Assembly: GCF_001952935.1 (NCBI RefSeq)
Contig: NZ_CP018319.1
Coordinates: forward strand, 5,848,001 to 5,912,000
Length of the DNA: 64,000 nt
Direction of reading: 5' to 3'
From: Pseudomonas frederiksbergensis
GTDB taxonomy: Bacteria > Pseudomonadota > Gammaproteobacteria > Pseudomonadales > Pseudomonadaceae
This document shows positions 1 to 9,787 of this stretch, in pieces. Position 1 is the first letter of the stretch. Every line of letters begins with the position of its first letter. Position numbers and translations under genes: made by a program. The notes below the pieces were generated by a model, which made no database searches, was not told where the DNA came from, and saw nothing but the letters and a program-made list of their open reading frames with translations.

Positions 1-542
1 TGCTGGCCATGGCCCGTTATCTGGTGGGCGATGTCGAAGCAGTGAGCGCCGACACCCAGACCGTACACCGGCAACGTCCCGCCACGGCTGGCAGTGCAGA
101 GCAACGCAGCATCGCCGTCGATGATCAGGTCCATGCCTTGTTGCGGTTTGCCAATGGCGCCCGGGGCACGTTCAGCAGCAGTTGGCTCAAGCACGGCTAC
201 AAGAATCATCTGAGTTTTGAAATCAGCGGCACCCGAGGAACGCTGGTGTTCGATCAGGAACGCCTGAATGAACTGCGGCTGTTTCGTGCCGGTCAGGACG
301 GTTTCCAGCGCTTGCTGGCAGGCCCCAATCTGCCGGGTTATGCCGCGTTCAGTCCGGCGGCAGGGCATCAGCTTGGATACAACGAACTCAAGACGCTGGA
401 AGTCCATGAGCTGGTGTTGGCGCTGGCAGGCTTGTCTCAGGGGGGAACGGATTTCGAGCAGGCGTGGGAAGTCGAACGCCTGGCGACGGCGATCCGGTTG
501 GCAGCGCGGGAGTCGCGTTGGGTCAGGATCGAGGAAGTTTGA
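1..542 (+). CDS. Gfo/Idh/MocA-family oxidoreductase, C-terminal part (5' end outside window)
   Basis: The reading frame is open from base 3 and ends at TGA 540-542, giving about 179 residues. This matches the C-terminal alpha/beta substrate-binding half of NAD(P)-dependent sugar or inositol dehydrogenases. A segment around residues 40-80 (FANGARGTFSSSWLKHG, then ISGTRGTLVF) is typical of the family: a beta-sheet face that contacts the substrate followed by the strand that precedes the C-terminal helix. The Rossmann domain and catalytic Lys would lie upstream and are not visible, so the substrate cannot be named. The ATG at base 9 is internal and not the true start. Confidence 0.8.
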   Translation, partial: LAMARYLVGDVEAVSADTQTVHRQRPATAGSAEQRSIAVDDQVHALLRFANGARGTFSSSWLKHGYKNHLSFEISGTRGTLVFDQERLNELRLFRAGQDGFQRLLAGPNLPGYAAFSPAAGHQLGYNELKTLEVHELVLALAGLSQGGTDFEQAWEVERLATAIRLAARESRWVRIEEV

Positions 543-559
543 GCGAAATACGCGAATAC

Positions 560-586
560 CCGCCAGCAGCACAGCGCCGCTGGCGG
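560..586 (+). terminator. Possible hairpin after the oxidoreductase
   Basis: CCGCCAGC and GCTGGCGG form an 8-bp stem with an 11-nt loop, 18 bp after the stop codon. No T-run follows, so it is at best a weak terminator or a convergent-gene boundary with the lipoprotein gene. Confidence 0.3.
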
Positions 587-608
587 TTCAACGTGAGCAT
601 ATGGACGC

Positions 609-830
609 TTACTGAGTGACGCAGCGAGTAAGCGTCGTTTCCCGGGTCACTTGCCCCTCTGCCCTCACATCGCCTTGCACATCAGTGTCTTCAGTGGTTT
701 GGCAGGTGCGCACAGGGGGTGGAGGCGGTGCCGCGGGAGGTGGCGGCGGAGGACTCGCACACCCCCCGAGAATCGCCATGCAGAGTGCGAACGACAGTGT
801 TGTAAAAGTGCGTTTCCCGATACTTTTCAT
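609..830 (-). CDS. Small proline-rich lipoprotein (73 aa)
   Basis: The N-terminus is a lipoprotein signal peptide (K6 R7, a hydrophobic stretch, lipobox L21-G-G-C24), so it should be exported and lipidated. After the Cys come two proline runs (about residues 27-32 and 35-39), then a 30-residue tail with two Cys that could pair. A serine at +2 or +3 after the Cys suggests outer-membrane sorting, but this is inference. I chose the ATG at 830 because it places the signal peptide at the N-terminus; longer starts upstream prepend charged residues. No known function. Confidence 0.6.
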   Translation of the reverse strand: MKSIGKRTFTTLSFALCMAILGGCASPPPPPPAAPPPPPVRTCQTTEDTDVQGDVRAEGQVTRETTLTRCVTQ

Positions 831-956
831 AGATTGACCCGCGGTAAGTGATCGACATATTCCGCGACCCAACATTCTTACCGCGTATCAGCGGACCGGT
901 CACAGAAAAAATACTTTCGTATTCCTCATACGACCGCCGGCAAAACCTGACAGTTC

Positions 957-1205
957 CTAGGACGTCTGGCGACAATGCAACGTGCTGCTCTCAAGTTCAT
1001 AACGCAGCTCGTCGATCAACGCTGCCACTGCCTCCGGCGTTCTGAGGTTGGCCACGCTCAACCCACTGACCACCAGGTCCACCTCACCCGATACGGGATG
1101 ATAGAGCTTCACCGTCAATGAATGATCACCCGTGACTTTGCACTCACAGGCCAACGGGGAAAAGCTCCGCTCCAGTTGCATACGCAATTGCGCCACATGA
1201 ATCAT
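957..1205 (-). CDS. DUF1652 family protein (82 aa)
   Basis: A short protein with the pattern of Pseudomonas DUF1652 proteins: an N-terminal helix, a strand with C-E-C (residues PLACECKV), a polar turn with SLTVKLY, then a Leu/Val strand and a C-terminal helix (AALIDELRYELE). The start ATG at 1205 has AGGA about 9 bp upstream; an in-frame start at 1241 lacks one. The function is unknown. The gene lies downstream of, and in the same orientation as, the PAS-LuxR regulator with a 93-bp gap, so it might be cotranscribed. Confidence 0.7.
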   Translation of the reverse strand: MIHVAQLRMQLERSFSPLACECKVTGDHSLTVKLYHPVSGEVDLVVSGLSVANLRTPEAVAALIDELRYELESSTLHCRQTS

Positions 1206-1334
1206 CCGGCAGTTCCTGTCGCTGTTTTGATAGGGAGGCAATACCCGCAGATCGGTATCGCACCCTTACAGACTAAGAACTGCCGCGCCCGGCCAGAACA
1301 TGAATTTGCACCCCCCCGAGTAGTGCATTTGCAC

Positions 1335-2831
1335 CTAACGCTGGGCCTTGGGTCGCCACTCGCTGGAGAACAAACCGCGCTCGCGAGCCCAGACAATCGC
1401 CTCGCTGCGACTGTGAACGTCAAGCTTGGAATACACCGTCGAGACATGGTTGCGCACGGTGTTCGGTGCAAGTTTGAGCCGTGCGGCGATTTCCTTGTCG
1501 GCCAGGCCTTCGCAAATCAGGCCGAGCACATCACGCTCGCGGGCAGTCAGGTCGGTGAAAGACACACTAGGCAACAGCGGCGAGTTGACGCTTTTTACGT
1601 TAGCGAGTTTCTCGATGAGCGTGCGGCTGAACCAGGAGGCGTCCTTCATGACCTCTTCGATCGCCGACACCAACTCCAGCTCCGTGCGTTTACGTTCGGT
1701 GATGTCCATGAACACCAGCAGGTAGCAGGGCCTGTCCTGGATGTTCACGGTGTCGGCTGAGACCGCGCAATCGATCAGCCCGGCGCCTTTCTTGCGTACC
1801 CGGACATCGACACGATCCACGCTTCCGTTTTTTTCCAGCGCGGTAAACAGTTGCGCGCGGGCACCTTTATCATCGATAAAATCGATCTGCGTGACCGATT
1901 TGCCAAGCACTTCTTCACTGGTGTACGCGAGCGTATCGAGGAAGGCTTCATTGACGTCCATCACCACCTGATCGACGGCGTTGCACACCAGGATCGGCAC
2001 CGGGGTCAGTCGAAAAGCCTTGGCAAAACGTTCTTCGCTCTGGCGCAGGGCGACTTCGGCCTTATGCCGAGGCTCGATGTCGACGAAGGAAAACAGCATG
2101 CAGGCTTCATCGTGCAGTTCAAGGGGCTGGCCGGCGACGATCACCTGTTTGCTGCCACCTTCGGCTAACTGCAACTGCGCCTGCATTTGCGGAATGGTCA
2201 CCCCTTCGCGCAACCGCTGCTTGGCCAGGTCTCTGTTTTCAGCGCCCTCCAGCACGTCCAGTTCATAGGTCGAACGGCCGATCACCTGATCACGGGTATA
2301 GCCGGTCATCTCCAGGAAGCCCGGGTTGACCTTGATGTAGCGCAAATCGCTGAGGCGACAGATCACCGCCGGGGCCGGGTTGGCGTTGAAGGTTTTTTCG
2401 AAACGCTGTTCGGCGCTGGCCCACTCCGTGACATCGTTCATGATCAGCACCAGCGACTCCGGTTTGCCAGCACTGTCGGCCAACACCATGCTGCGCACGC
2501 TGTGAACCCAGGTGCGCTCTTCGTCGTCGGCGGGCGTCACTTCAACCAATACATCGCTGAAGGACTCGCCTCGGGCGACGCGGCTGATCGGATAGTTGTC
2601 AGTCTGAACCGGATGATTATTGCGATAACGCAAGGCGAAGCGCTTGGCGTACTCGTTGGCATTCGCCCCCAGCTCGCTGAGTTGCCCGACGCCGTGCATG
2701 GCCAACGCGGCGTCATTGGCCCAGAGAAGGGTCTGGTCGAGTTCCAACAGAATCACCCCATCGGACAGGCCGGCGATGATCTGCTGCAACTGACGGCGAT
2801 TGGTTTCGGTGGTCAGGACGTCCTGGCTCAT
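1335..2831 (-). CDS. Triple-PAS sensor with LuxR-type DNA-binding domain (498 aa)
   Basis: This is a cytoplasmic one-component regulator with no membrane segments. Three PAS/PAC units are visible: about residues 12-135 (ending LIMNDVTEW), 145-265 (ending MLFSFVDIEPR) and 275-395 (ending YLLVFMDITERK). The C-terminal 70 residues form a GerE/LuxR helix-turn-helix: LTARERDVLGLICEG, ADKEIAARL, then TVRNHVSTVYSKL. The PAS domains likely bind a ligand, heme or flavin, but no diagnostic cofactor residue can be assigned by eye. No REC domain is present. The upstream gap holds no close partner, so its targets are unknown. Confidence 0.85.
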   Translation of the reverse strand: MSQDVLTTETNRRQLQQIIAGLSDGVILLELDQTLLWANDAALAMHGVGQLSELGANANEYAKRFALRYRNNHPVQTDNYPISRVARGESFSDVLVEVTPADDEERTWVHSVRSMVLADSAGKPESLVLIMNDVTEWASAEQRFEKTFNANPAPAVICRLSDLRYIKVNPGFLEMTGYTRDQVIGRSTYELDVLEGAENRDLAKQRLREGVTIPQMQAQLQLAEGGSKQVIVAGQPLELHDEACMLFSFVDIEPRHKAEVALRQSEERFAKAFRLTPVPILVCNAVDQVVMDVNEAFLDTLAYTSEEVLGKSVTQIDFIDDKGARAQLFTALEKNGSVDRVDVRVRKKGAGLIDCAVSADTVNIQDRPCYLLVFMDITERKRTELELVSAIEEVMKDASWFSRTLIEKLANVKSVNSPLLPSVSFTDLTARERDVLGLICEGLADKEIAARLKLAPNTVRNHVSTVYSKLDVHSRSEAIVWARERGLFSSEWRPKAQR

Positions 2832-3135
2832 TGGATCTCCACGCGTACGGCGGCGCCTTCATGCGTCGCCCAGTGAAATTACGACCGCGAGGGGGTGGGA
2901 TAGTGCAGATGGCTCACCTGCGGGAACTTGCGAACGCGCCCCCTGTGACGAGGGCGGAAAATTTCCGGAGGTGAGATCTTTGTGCTCGCCTATACTGAAA
3001 AGGGTAAACAGTTATGCTGAACTCTATTACTAAGCCATTGATAAATATTGAGATTTAAAGACCTTGGCACCCTTGAAGGTTGCTGGTTAAAGAATATTTC
3101 TCTGTGATGATTGGGTGTCGTGACGAGGATTTGAT
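2832..3135. other. Intergenic region, AT-richer, one possible sigma-S-like -10
   Basis: These 304 bp separate two divergent genes. A CTATACT hexamer-plus-C lies at 2990-2996, resembling an RpoS-type extended -10, about 140 bp before the hemerythrin gene. No good -35 sits at the right spacing. I see no other gene or repeat here. Confidence 0.35.
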
Positions 3136-3594
3136 ATGAACGTCTTGTTGAAAGAACTTCAGGCCTATCATCATGAGGTGGCGATAAAAATCACTCGGAT
3201 CAAAGAGTTGCTGAGAAAGATGAAGCATGAATCCGATAGTGCTGATGACTGCAAGCTGTTGTTCAAGATGCTGGAAGCCTTGCATGGTGATGCAGAGCGA
3301 CACCACCACGAAAATGAAGAACTGATTCGACTGGCCTTGCTAACGACTGAGGCACCGATCCACCCACGGGTCAAGGATATAGAGCGAGATCACCAGGCAT
3401 TTGGACGCATTGCCGGACAGTTGAAGACATTGGAGGACACAACTCTGGAAACGAGAGTAATTGCTGACACTGTCGATGACTTCATCAAAAAATATTTCGA
3501 TCATATGGACTCGGAGGAAAATATTTTCTTTCCGGTGGCAGATAAATGGCTGTCAGACGATCAGTGGCAGGAAATAACGCGTCAATGGCATTAG
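3136..3594 (+). CDS. Hemerythrin-like HHE-domain protein (152 aa)
   Basis: An all-helical protein with the ligand pattern of a di-iron hemerythrin: H12-H13 in the first helix (AYHHEV), the cluster ERHHHENEE near residue 58, a histidine at RDHQAF near residue 90, and the last helix FDHMDSEENIFFP. Such proteins bind O2, NO or iron, and in Pseudomonas some are induced at low oxygen. GAGGA lies 7 bp before the ATG at 3136. The gene is visibly more AT-rich than its neighbours, as is the upstream DNA, which may mean acquisition by transfer or simply lower codon bias. No partner gene is adjacent. Confidence 0.8.
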   Translation: MNVLLKELQAYHHEVAIKITRIKELLRKMKHESDSADDCKLLFKMLEALHGDAERHHHENEELIRLALLTTEAPIHPRVKDIERDHQAFGRIAGQLKTLEDTTLETRVIADTVDDFIKKYFDHMDSEENIFFPVADKWLSDDQWQEITRQWH

Positions 3595-3797
3595 TTGGCG
3601 TTCACCGTATACCTTCAATATTGCAAATCCCTTCGCTTTGGCGCGCAACATTGCTGCACTGAGTCACTGCACAGCCTCAACCAGTGCCTCGACAAAAAAC
3701 TTTGATCTTTTGGTCGTAGCGCCCTCTCCCTGCGGCTGCCCTAAACTCGCGTAAACGATTGATTTAATGCTGTCCCTTATCTGCCTGGAGAGTTTCC

Positions 3798-4232
3798 ATG
3801 ATCCTGGATACGTTACATTTCACGCCCTGGTCCGCGTTGGCAGGCGGAGCGTTGATCGGCTTGGCGGCGAGCGTGATGGTCGTGGCCAACGGACGGGTCG
3901 CCGGGATCAGCGGACTACTCGGCAGTCTCCTATCGCCAAGTGATTCGGGACGGGGCGAAAAAGCCTTATTCATCCTCGGGCTTCTGGCGGCGCCCCTTTT
4001 GTGGGCGCTGTTTGAGGTGTGGCCGGCCATTGAATTCAAGACCGGCACCGTGGGGCTGATCATCGCCGGGTTGTGCGTCGGGATCGGCACCCGTTATGGC
4101 TCCGGTTGCACCAGTGGCCACGGGGTGTGCGGTATCTCGCGGCTGTCACCGCGCTCCATCGTTGCGACGTTAAGCTTCATGTTCGCGGGCTTTGTGACCG
4201 TGTTTGTGCTGCGCCATCTGCTGGGGTTTTGA
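3798..4232 (+). CDS. YeeE/YedE-family inner-membrane protein, first half (144 aa)
   Basis: Four hydrophobic helices and the family signature GTRYGSGCTSGHGVCG near residues 95-110, whose cysteines line the pore in YeeE-type sulfur transporters. Full-length YeeE is about 350 aa; in many proteobacteria it is split into two roughly 140-aa genes, as here. The likely role is import of a sulfur species such as thiosulfate, or export of a related compound. GGAG lies just before the ATG. The next gene starts 2 bp after this stop, so the two are surely cotranscribed and probably form one transporter. Confidence 0.85.
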   Translation: MILDTLHFTPWSALAGGALIGLAASVMVVANGRVAGISGLLGSLLSPSDSGRGEKALFILGLLAAPLLWALFEVWPAIEFKTGTVGLIIAGLCVGIGTRYGSGCTSGHGVCGISRLSPRSIVATLSFMFAGFVTVFVLRHLLGF

Positions 4233-4234
4233 AC

Positions 4235-4648
4235 ATGAAAAAACTCACAGCTTTCCTCGCAGGCCTATTGTTCGGCATCGGCCTGCTGTTGGCCGGCATG
4301 GCCAATCCGGCCAAAGTACTGGCGTTCCTCGATATCACCGGTCTGTGGGATCCCTCCCTGGCGCTGGTGATGATCGGGGCGATTGCCGTGGCCTGGGTGC
4401 CGTTTCACTGGGCCATGAAACAATCCAAGGCGTTGCTGGGAGGGCCGATGCAGTTGCCGGTCAGTCGTGAACTGGATCGACGCTTGATCGGTGGCAGTTT
4501 GCTGTTCGGGGTCGGTTGGGGCATTGCGGGGATCTGCCCCGGGCCGGCACTGGTGCTGTTGCCGACGGGGCATTGGCAGGCGTGGGTGTTTGCGATTGCC
4601 ATGCTGGCGGGAATGTTGATGTTCAGCGTGTTGCAAGCGCGTCGATAA
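4235..4648 (+). CDS. YeeE/YedE-family inner-membrane protein, second half (137 aa)
   Basis: It has four hydrophobic helices and a second copy of the family motif, here GWGIAGICPGPAL near residues 90-103, with the single Cys conserved. The protein begins MKKLTAFLAGLLFGIG, a start that suits a membrane helix inserted directly; the first gene's stop is 2 bp upstream, indicating translational coupling. Together with the preceding gene it makes a complete two-subunit YeeE/YedE-like channel. The substrate is inferred to be a sulfur compound; no metabolic neighbour confirms this. Confidence 0.85.
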   Translation: MKKLTAFLAGLLFGIGLLLAGMANPAKVLAFLDITGLWDPSLALVMIGAIAVAWVPFHWAMKQSKALLGGPMQLPVSRELDRRLIGGSLLFGVGWGIAGICPGPALVLLPTGHWQAWVFAIAMLAGMLMFSVLQARR

Positions 4649-4678
4649 ATCGCCTCGCCTGGTTCAATGTCCAGAGGT

Positions 4679-4723
4679 CGTAACCTTCGGCGGCACAGTC
4701 ATTGCCGAAGGCTACGATTTTTT
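4679..4723 (+). terminator. Rho-independent terminator after the YeeE/YedE pair
   Basis: Arms CGTAACCTTCGGC and GCCGAAGGCTACG pair over 13 positions with one mismatch around a 12-nt loop and are followed directly by six T's. It lies 30 bp after the second gene and separates it from the convergent amidohydrolase gene. Confidence 0.8.
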
Positions 4724-4728
4724 GCGTT

Positions 4729-6012
4729 TCAGGCCGCCAATTCTCCGCTGGCAATCGCCGCCGAAGCCGCCAGCATCGCCCGCAACAACACCGCACACCC
4801 GGCCGCCAGGTCATCCGGCGCGGCATTTTCGATTTCGTTGTGGCTGATCCCGCCTTCGCACGGTACGAAGATCATTCCCGCCGGGCCGAGTTCGGCGAGG
4901 AAGATCGCGTCGTGCCCTGCTCCGCTGACGATGTCCATGTGCGACAGGCCCAAGCCTTGAGCGGCGCCACGTACCGCTTCGACGCAGCCTTTGTCGAAGT
5001 ACAGCGGCGGGAAGTCCGCCGTGGGTGTGAGTTCGAAGGTCAGGCCGTGTTCCTCGCAGGTGGTTTCGATGACTTCGCGGACCTCGGCGATCATCGAGTC
5101 CAGTCGCGCCGGTTCCAGATGCCGGAAGTCCAGGGTCATGCGCACTTCGCCGGGGATGACGTTGCGTGAGCCGGGATAGGCTTGCAGGCAGCCGACGGTG
5201 CCGCAGGCGTGAGGTTGATGACCGAGGGCGGCGCGGTTGACTGCACCGACGATCACCGCGGCGCCGACCAGGGCGTCCTTGCGCAGGTGCATCGGCGTCG
5301 GGCCGGCGTGGGCTTCGACACCGCGCAGTTTCAGGTCGAACCATTTCTGGCCGAGGGCGCCCATCACCACGCCGATGGTTTTGTGTTCGTCTTCGAGGAT
5401 CGGGCCTTGTTCGATATGGGCCTCGAAATAGGCGCCGACGGCATGCCCGCTGACCTTGCGCTCTCCGGCATAGCCAATGGCGTTCAAGGCTTCACCGACG
5501 GTGACGCCCTCGGCATCGACCTTGGCCAGGGTTTCTTCGAGGGTGAATTTTTCCGCGAACACGCCAGAACCCATCATGCATGGCGCGAAGCGTGAGCCTT
5601 CCTCATTGGTCCAGACCACGACTTCCAGTGGCGCTTCGGTTTCCACGCCCAGGTCATTGAGGGTGCGCAGCACTTCGACCCCGGCCAGTACGCCAAAGCA
5701 GCCGTCGAACTTGCCGCCGGTGGGTTGGGTGTCGATGTGGCTGCCGGTCATCACGGGTGGCAGGTTCGGGTTGCGGCCCGGACGACGGGCGAAGATGTTG
5801 CCAACGGCGTCGATGCTGACGGTGCAACCGGCGTCCTCGCACCAGTTGACGAAAATGTCCCGGGCCTGACGGTCGAGGTCGGTCAGGGCCAGGCGACAGA
5901 CGCCGCCCTTGACGGTGGCGCCGAGCTTGGCCAGGTCCATGAGCGACTGCCACAAGCGGTCGCGGTTGATGTGCTGATGGGTGGACTGCAGAACGTCTAC
6001 GGCAGCGTTCAT
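4729..6012 (-). CDS. M20-family Zn-dependent amidohydrolase, beta-ureidopropionase / N-carbamoyl-amino-acid hydrolase type (427 aa)
   Basis: It would hydrolyse N-carbamoyl-beta-alanine to beta-alanine, CO2 and ammonia, the last step of reductive pyrimidine breakdown. The metal-binding motifs are visible: GSHIDTQPTGGKFDG near residue 85 (His and Asp ligands), NEEGSRF near residue 130 (catalytic Glu pair), HIEQGP near 195, and the C-terminal GAGHDA and SHNE. Length and motif order fit the hydantoinase/carbamoylase family. The ATG at 6012 follows GAGGAGATC; a longer in-frame start upstream has no ribosome site. The gene is cotranscribed with, or close behind, the permease gene and lies in a pyrimidine cluster, which supports the ureidopropionase reading over allantoate or amino-acid versions. 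Confidence 0.85.
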   Translation of the reverse strand: MNAAVDVLQSTHQHINRDRLWQSLMDLAKLGATVKGGVCRLALTDLDRQARDIFVNWCEDAGCTVSIDAVGNIFARRPGRNPNLPPVMTGSHIDTQPTGGKFDGCFGVLAGVEVLRTLNDLGVETEAPLEVVVWTNEEGSRFAPCMMGSGVFAEKFTLEETLAKVDAEGVTVGEALNAIGYAGERKVSGHAVGAYFEAHIEQGPILEDEHKTIGVVMGALGQKWFDLKLRGVEAHAGPTPMHLRKDALVGAAVIVGAVNRAALGHQPHACGTVGCLQAYPGSRNVIPGEVRMTLDFRHLEPARLDSMIAEVREVIETTCEEHGLTFELTPTADFPPLYFDKGCVEAVRGAAQGLGLSHMDIVSGAGHDAIFLAELGPAGMIFVPCEGGISHNEIENAAPDDLAAGCAVLLRAMLAASAAIASGELAA

Positions 6013-6040
6013 GATGATCTCCTCAGTTTTTCTTCTGATA

Positions 6041-6144
6041 GTTCCCACGCTCTGCGTGGGAATTCATCCATGGACGCTCTGCGTCCGCTTCAGGGACGCG
6101 GAGCGTCCCGGGCTGCATTCCCACGCAGAGCGTGGGAACGATCA
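6041..6144. repeat. Family A interspersed repeat, copy 1
   Basis: About 104 bp framed by two inverted copies of GTTCCCACGCTCTGCGTGGG, with an inner palindromic pair GGACGCTCTGCGTCC / GGACGCGGAGCGTCC. The same arrangement recurs at 9628, 12432, 26784, 28826 and 53737. Here it lies between the amidohydrolase and permease genes. Its right end runs into the stop codon of the permease. Confidence 0.9.
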
Positions 6145-7626
6145 AACCGTGGATTTTGCGATTGATGGGCTGGGGCGCATCGAGCACAATCCGTAATAAA
6201 TCAGCCCACCCAGCACCGAGCCGGTGAACCAGCCATAGTCGTAGAACCAGCTGAATGCATCGCTGCCGAGCGACAGCAGCGTCAGCGCCACCGGCACTCC
6301 AAAGGCAATGAACCCGAACCAGTTCCACGCCGGGTAAACGTCATCGCGATAGAGGCCAGCTAGGTCCAGTTGCTGTTTCTTGATCAGGAAATAGTCCACC
6401 ACCATGATTCCGGCGATCGGGCCCAACAGGCTCGAATAGCCCAGCAACCAGTTGGAATACAGCGTCTCCAGGCTTAAATCCGAGACGATCAAACCGAGCT
6501 TCTTCAACAGCTCATGGCCCATCAGTGCCAAGCCGACCAGACCAGTGAGCATCACCGCTTTGGTACGGTTGATGAATTTAGGCGCGACGTTCTGGAAATC
6601 ATTGGTCGGCGAAACGATGTTGGCCGCGGTGTTGGTCGACAGCGTGGCGATGATGATCAGCGCCATGGCCAGTGCGACCCAGACCGGGCTCTGGATATGC
6701 CCGATCAGGGTGACTGGATCGGAGACTGTGACGCCCACCAGTTTTACCGAGGCAGCGGTCATCACCACGCCGAGGGAGGCGAACAGAAACATGGTCAGGG
6801 GCAAGCCGATAATCTGCCCGACGATCTGGTCCTTCTGGCTTTTCGCAAAGCGGCTGAAATCCGGAATGTTCAGGGACAAGGTGGCCCAGAACCCGACCAT
6901 CGCGGTCAGCCCGGCGGCAAAGTAACTGGCCACGCTGGCCCCTTCCGGACGCTTGGCGGGGATCGCCATCAACTCGGTCATCGACACGTTCGGCATCGCC
7001 CACACCAGCAGCCCCACGCCCACCAGCACCAACAACGGTGCCGAGAGGGTTTCCAGCCATTTGATCGAGTCCGCGCCGCGAATCACCACCCACAGGTTCA
7101 AGGCCCAGAACACCATGAAGCCGATCACTTCACCGGTACCGCCGAGGGATTTCCAACCGTCGAACACCGAGCCGAGAAACAGGTGAATGGCCAGCCCGCC
7201 GAACATCGTCTGAATGCCGAACCAGCCACACGCCACCAGCGCCCGGATCAGGCACGGAATGTTCGAACCGAGGATGCCGAAGGACGAACGCAACAACACC
7301 GGAAACGGAATGCCGTACTTGGTGCCGGGAAAGGCGTTCAGGGTCAACGGGATCAAGACGATGATGTTGGCGAACAGAATCGCCAGCAGCGCTTCACCGA
7401 CGCTCAGGCCGAAATGCGCAGTGAGCACGCCGCCGAGGGTGTAGGTCGGCACGCAAATCGCCATGCCCACCCATAACGCGGTGATGTGCCATTTGTTCCA
7501 GGTTCGTTCGTGCACCTTGGTCGGTGCCATGTCGTGGTTGTAACGGGGGCTGTCGAGGACGTCACTGCCGGCTTCGAGCTCAAACAAGCCGTCGCGCTCG
7601 GTCACTTGCGATCTGATCTGTTGCAT
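6142..7626 (-). CDS. NCS1-family nucleobase/hydantoin permease (494 aa)
   Basis: About 12 hydrophobic helices and the NCS1 signature features: an N-terminal region NHDMAPTKVHERTWNKWHI, the helix segment GLTAMVGFWATLSLNIPDFSRF, and NTAANIVSPTNDF in helix 8. It would import uracil, dihydrouracil or a hydantoin with Na+ or H+. I prefer the ATG at 7626 because GGAG stands 5 bp upstream; an ATG at 7662 would add 12 residues but has a poor site. The stop TGA is made from the last bases of the family A repeat. The gene sits between the pyrimidine-catabolic enzymes and runs divergently from dihydropyrimidinase, so pyrimidine uptake is likely. Confidence 0.9.
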   Translation of the reverse strand: MQQIRSQVTERDGLFELEAGSDVLDSPRYNHDMAPTKVHERTWNKWHITALWVGMAICVPTYTLGGVLTAHFGLSVGEALLAILFANIIVLIPLTLNAFPGTKYGIPFPVLLRSSFGILGSNIPCLIRALVACGWFGIQTMFGGLAIHLFLGSVFDGWKSLGGTGEVIGFMVFWALNLWVVIRGADSIKWLETLSAPLLVLVGVGLLVWAMPNVSMTELMAIPAKRPEGASVASYFAAGLTAMVGFWATLSLNIPDFSRFAKSQKDQIVGQIIGLPLTMFLFASLGVVMTAASVKLVGVTVSDPVTLIGHIQSPVWVALAMALIIIATLSTNTAANIVSPTNDFQNVAPKFINRTKAVMLTGLVGLALMGHELLKKLGLIVSDLSLETLYSNWLLGYSSLLGPIAGIMVVDYFLIKKQQLDLAGLYRDDVYPAWNWFGFIAFGVPVALTLLSLGSDAFSWFYDYGWFTGSVLGGLIYYGLCSMRPSPSIAKSTV

Positions 7627-7953
7627 GGCCGCTCCACTGTTCTTTTGATTATTGTTGCTCATCAGGGGCTGACGGGATCAATTAACGTGCCGGTTACCCC
7701 GTTTGCGCATCGGGCAGTTCCATAAACGCTTCATAACCAACTGATGTTTATCAGTTTTATTGATTTAGCCGATGAGTCATCGGTTACTTGCCTGTTCACT
7801 CAGGCCGAATGCCAGGCAAGTTGTCCGAACAGTCAGGACTCAATCTGGTGCATACCACTTTTTTTCAACGTCGCGCATCAACCATAGACCATTCTCAAGC
7901 GGCTGATTTCACATAAGAAATCTCGTCTATTTTTACAACCTGTCAAGTGCGTC

Positions 7954-7979
7954 AAAATGGTGAGAGGCCTCACCATTTT
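7954..7979. promoter_or_regulatory. Perfect 11-bp inverted repeat, candidate operator
   Basis: AAAATGGTGAG and CTCACCATTTT are exact complements separated by AGGC, about 200 bp before dihydropyrimidinase. It is a candidate binding site for the RutR-like regulator encoded at 12542, or a hairpin. It does not match the E. coli RutR box. Confidence 0.45.
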
Positions 7980-8077
7980 GGTGATTTTTATAATTAATCT
8001 TTTATTATCAATTGCTTACAACAGTTATAAGCATATAAAAAATATTCTTGCTCAATCCTCAAACTCAGACTAGCGTT

Positions 8078-8103
8078 TATTCCTGACAGCGCTGACAGGA
8101 ATA
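8078..8103. promoter_or_regulatory. Near-perfect 26-bp palindrome upstream of dihydropyrimidinase
   Basis: Outer arms TATTCCTG and CAGGAATA enclose the palindrome CAGCGCTG, with only two symmetric A/A mismatches. It ends 74 bp before the ATG at 8178, where an operator or leader hairpin would sit. Confidence 0.45.
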
Positions 8104-8177
8104 CACCTGTTTGCGCAGGCTTCCTATAAAACATTTAGAACCGGCACAAGTCGGTCATTGCCTGCGAGGAACTCGGA

Positions 8178-9617
<1,440 letters not shown>

Positions 9618-9627
9618 TCCGTACCAA

Positions 9628-9734
9628 TGATCGTTCCCACGCTCTGCGTGGGAATGCCTCAAGGGACGCTCTGCGTTCCAATGGGACGCGGAGCGTCCCG
9701 GGCTGCATTCCCACGCAGAGCGTGGGAACGATCA
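9628..9734. repeat. Family A interspersed repeat, copy 2
   Basis: Ends TGATCGTTCCCACGC and GCGTGGGAACGATCA, with an inner inverted pair GGACGCTCTGCG / GGACGCGGAGCG. It lies 10 bp after the dihydropyrimidinase stop and before the preT start. Confidence 0.9.
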
Positions 9735-9787
9735 CAAAACCACTGCCCACCAGAGGCAGCACCTCAAATAACCGTGAGGCCAACACC

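Larger units (their letters stand above)
7627..8177. promoter_or_regulatory. Divergent promoter region of the permease and dihydropyrimidinase genes
   Basis: About 550 bp with no gene, distinctly AT-rich between 7900 and 8060. It must hold promoters for both directions. I see two strong inverted repeats (annotated separately) but no convincing sigma-54 or sigma-70 hexamers. Confidence 0.5.

Noticed and set aside
616..851. Plus-strand frames with Gly-rich runs opposite the lipoprotein gene
   Set aside because: They are antisense to the proline runs of a protein with a clear lipoprotein signal.
1323..1334. GTGCATTTGCAC hairpin after the PAS-LuxR gene as a terminator
   Set aside because: The stem is only 5 bp and no T-run follows on the coding strand.
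3035..3060. Anr-like site before the hemerythrin gene (TTGAT-AAAT-ATTGA)
   Set aside because: Only three of five bases of the second half-site match.
7627..8177. Sigma-54 promoter for pyrimidine genes
   Set aside because: I looked for GG-N10-GC on both strands and found no acceptable match despite likely nitrogen control.
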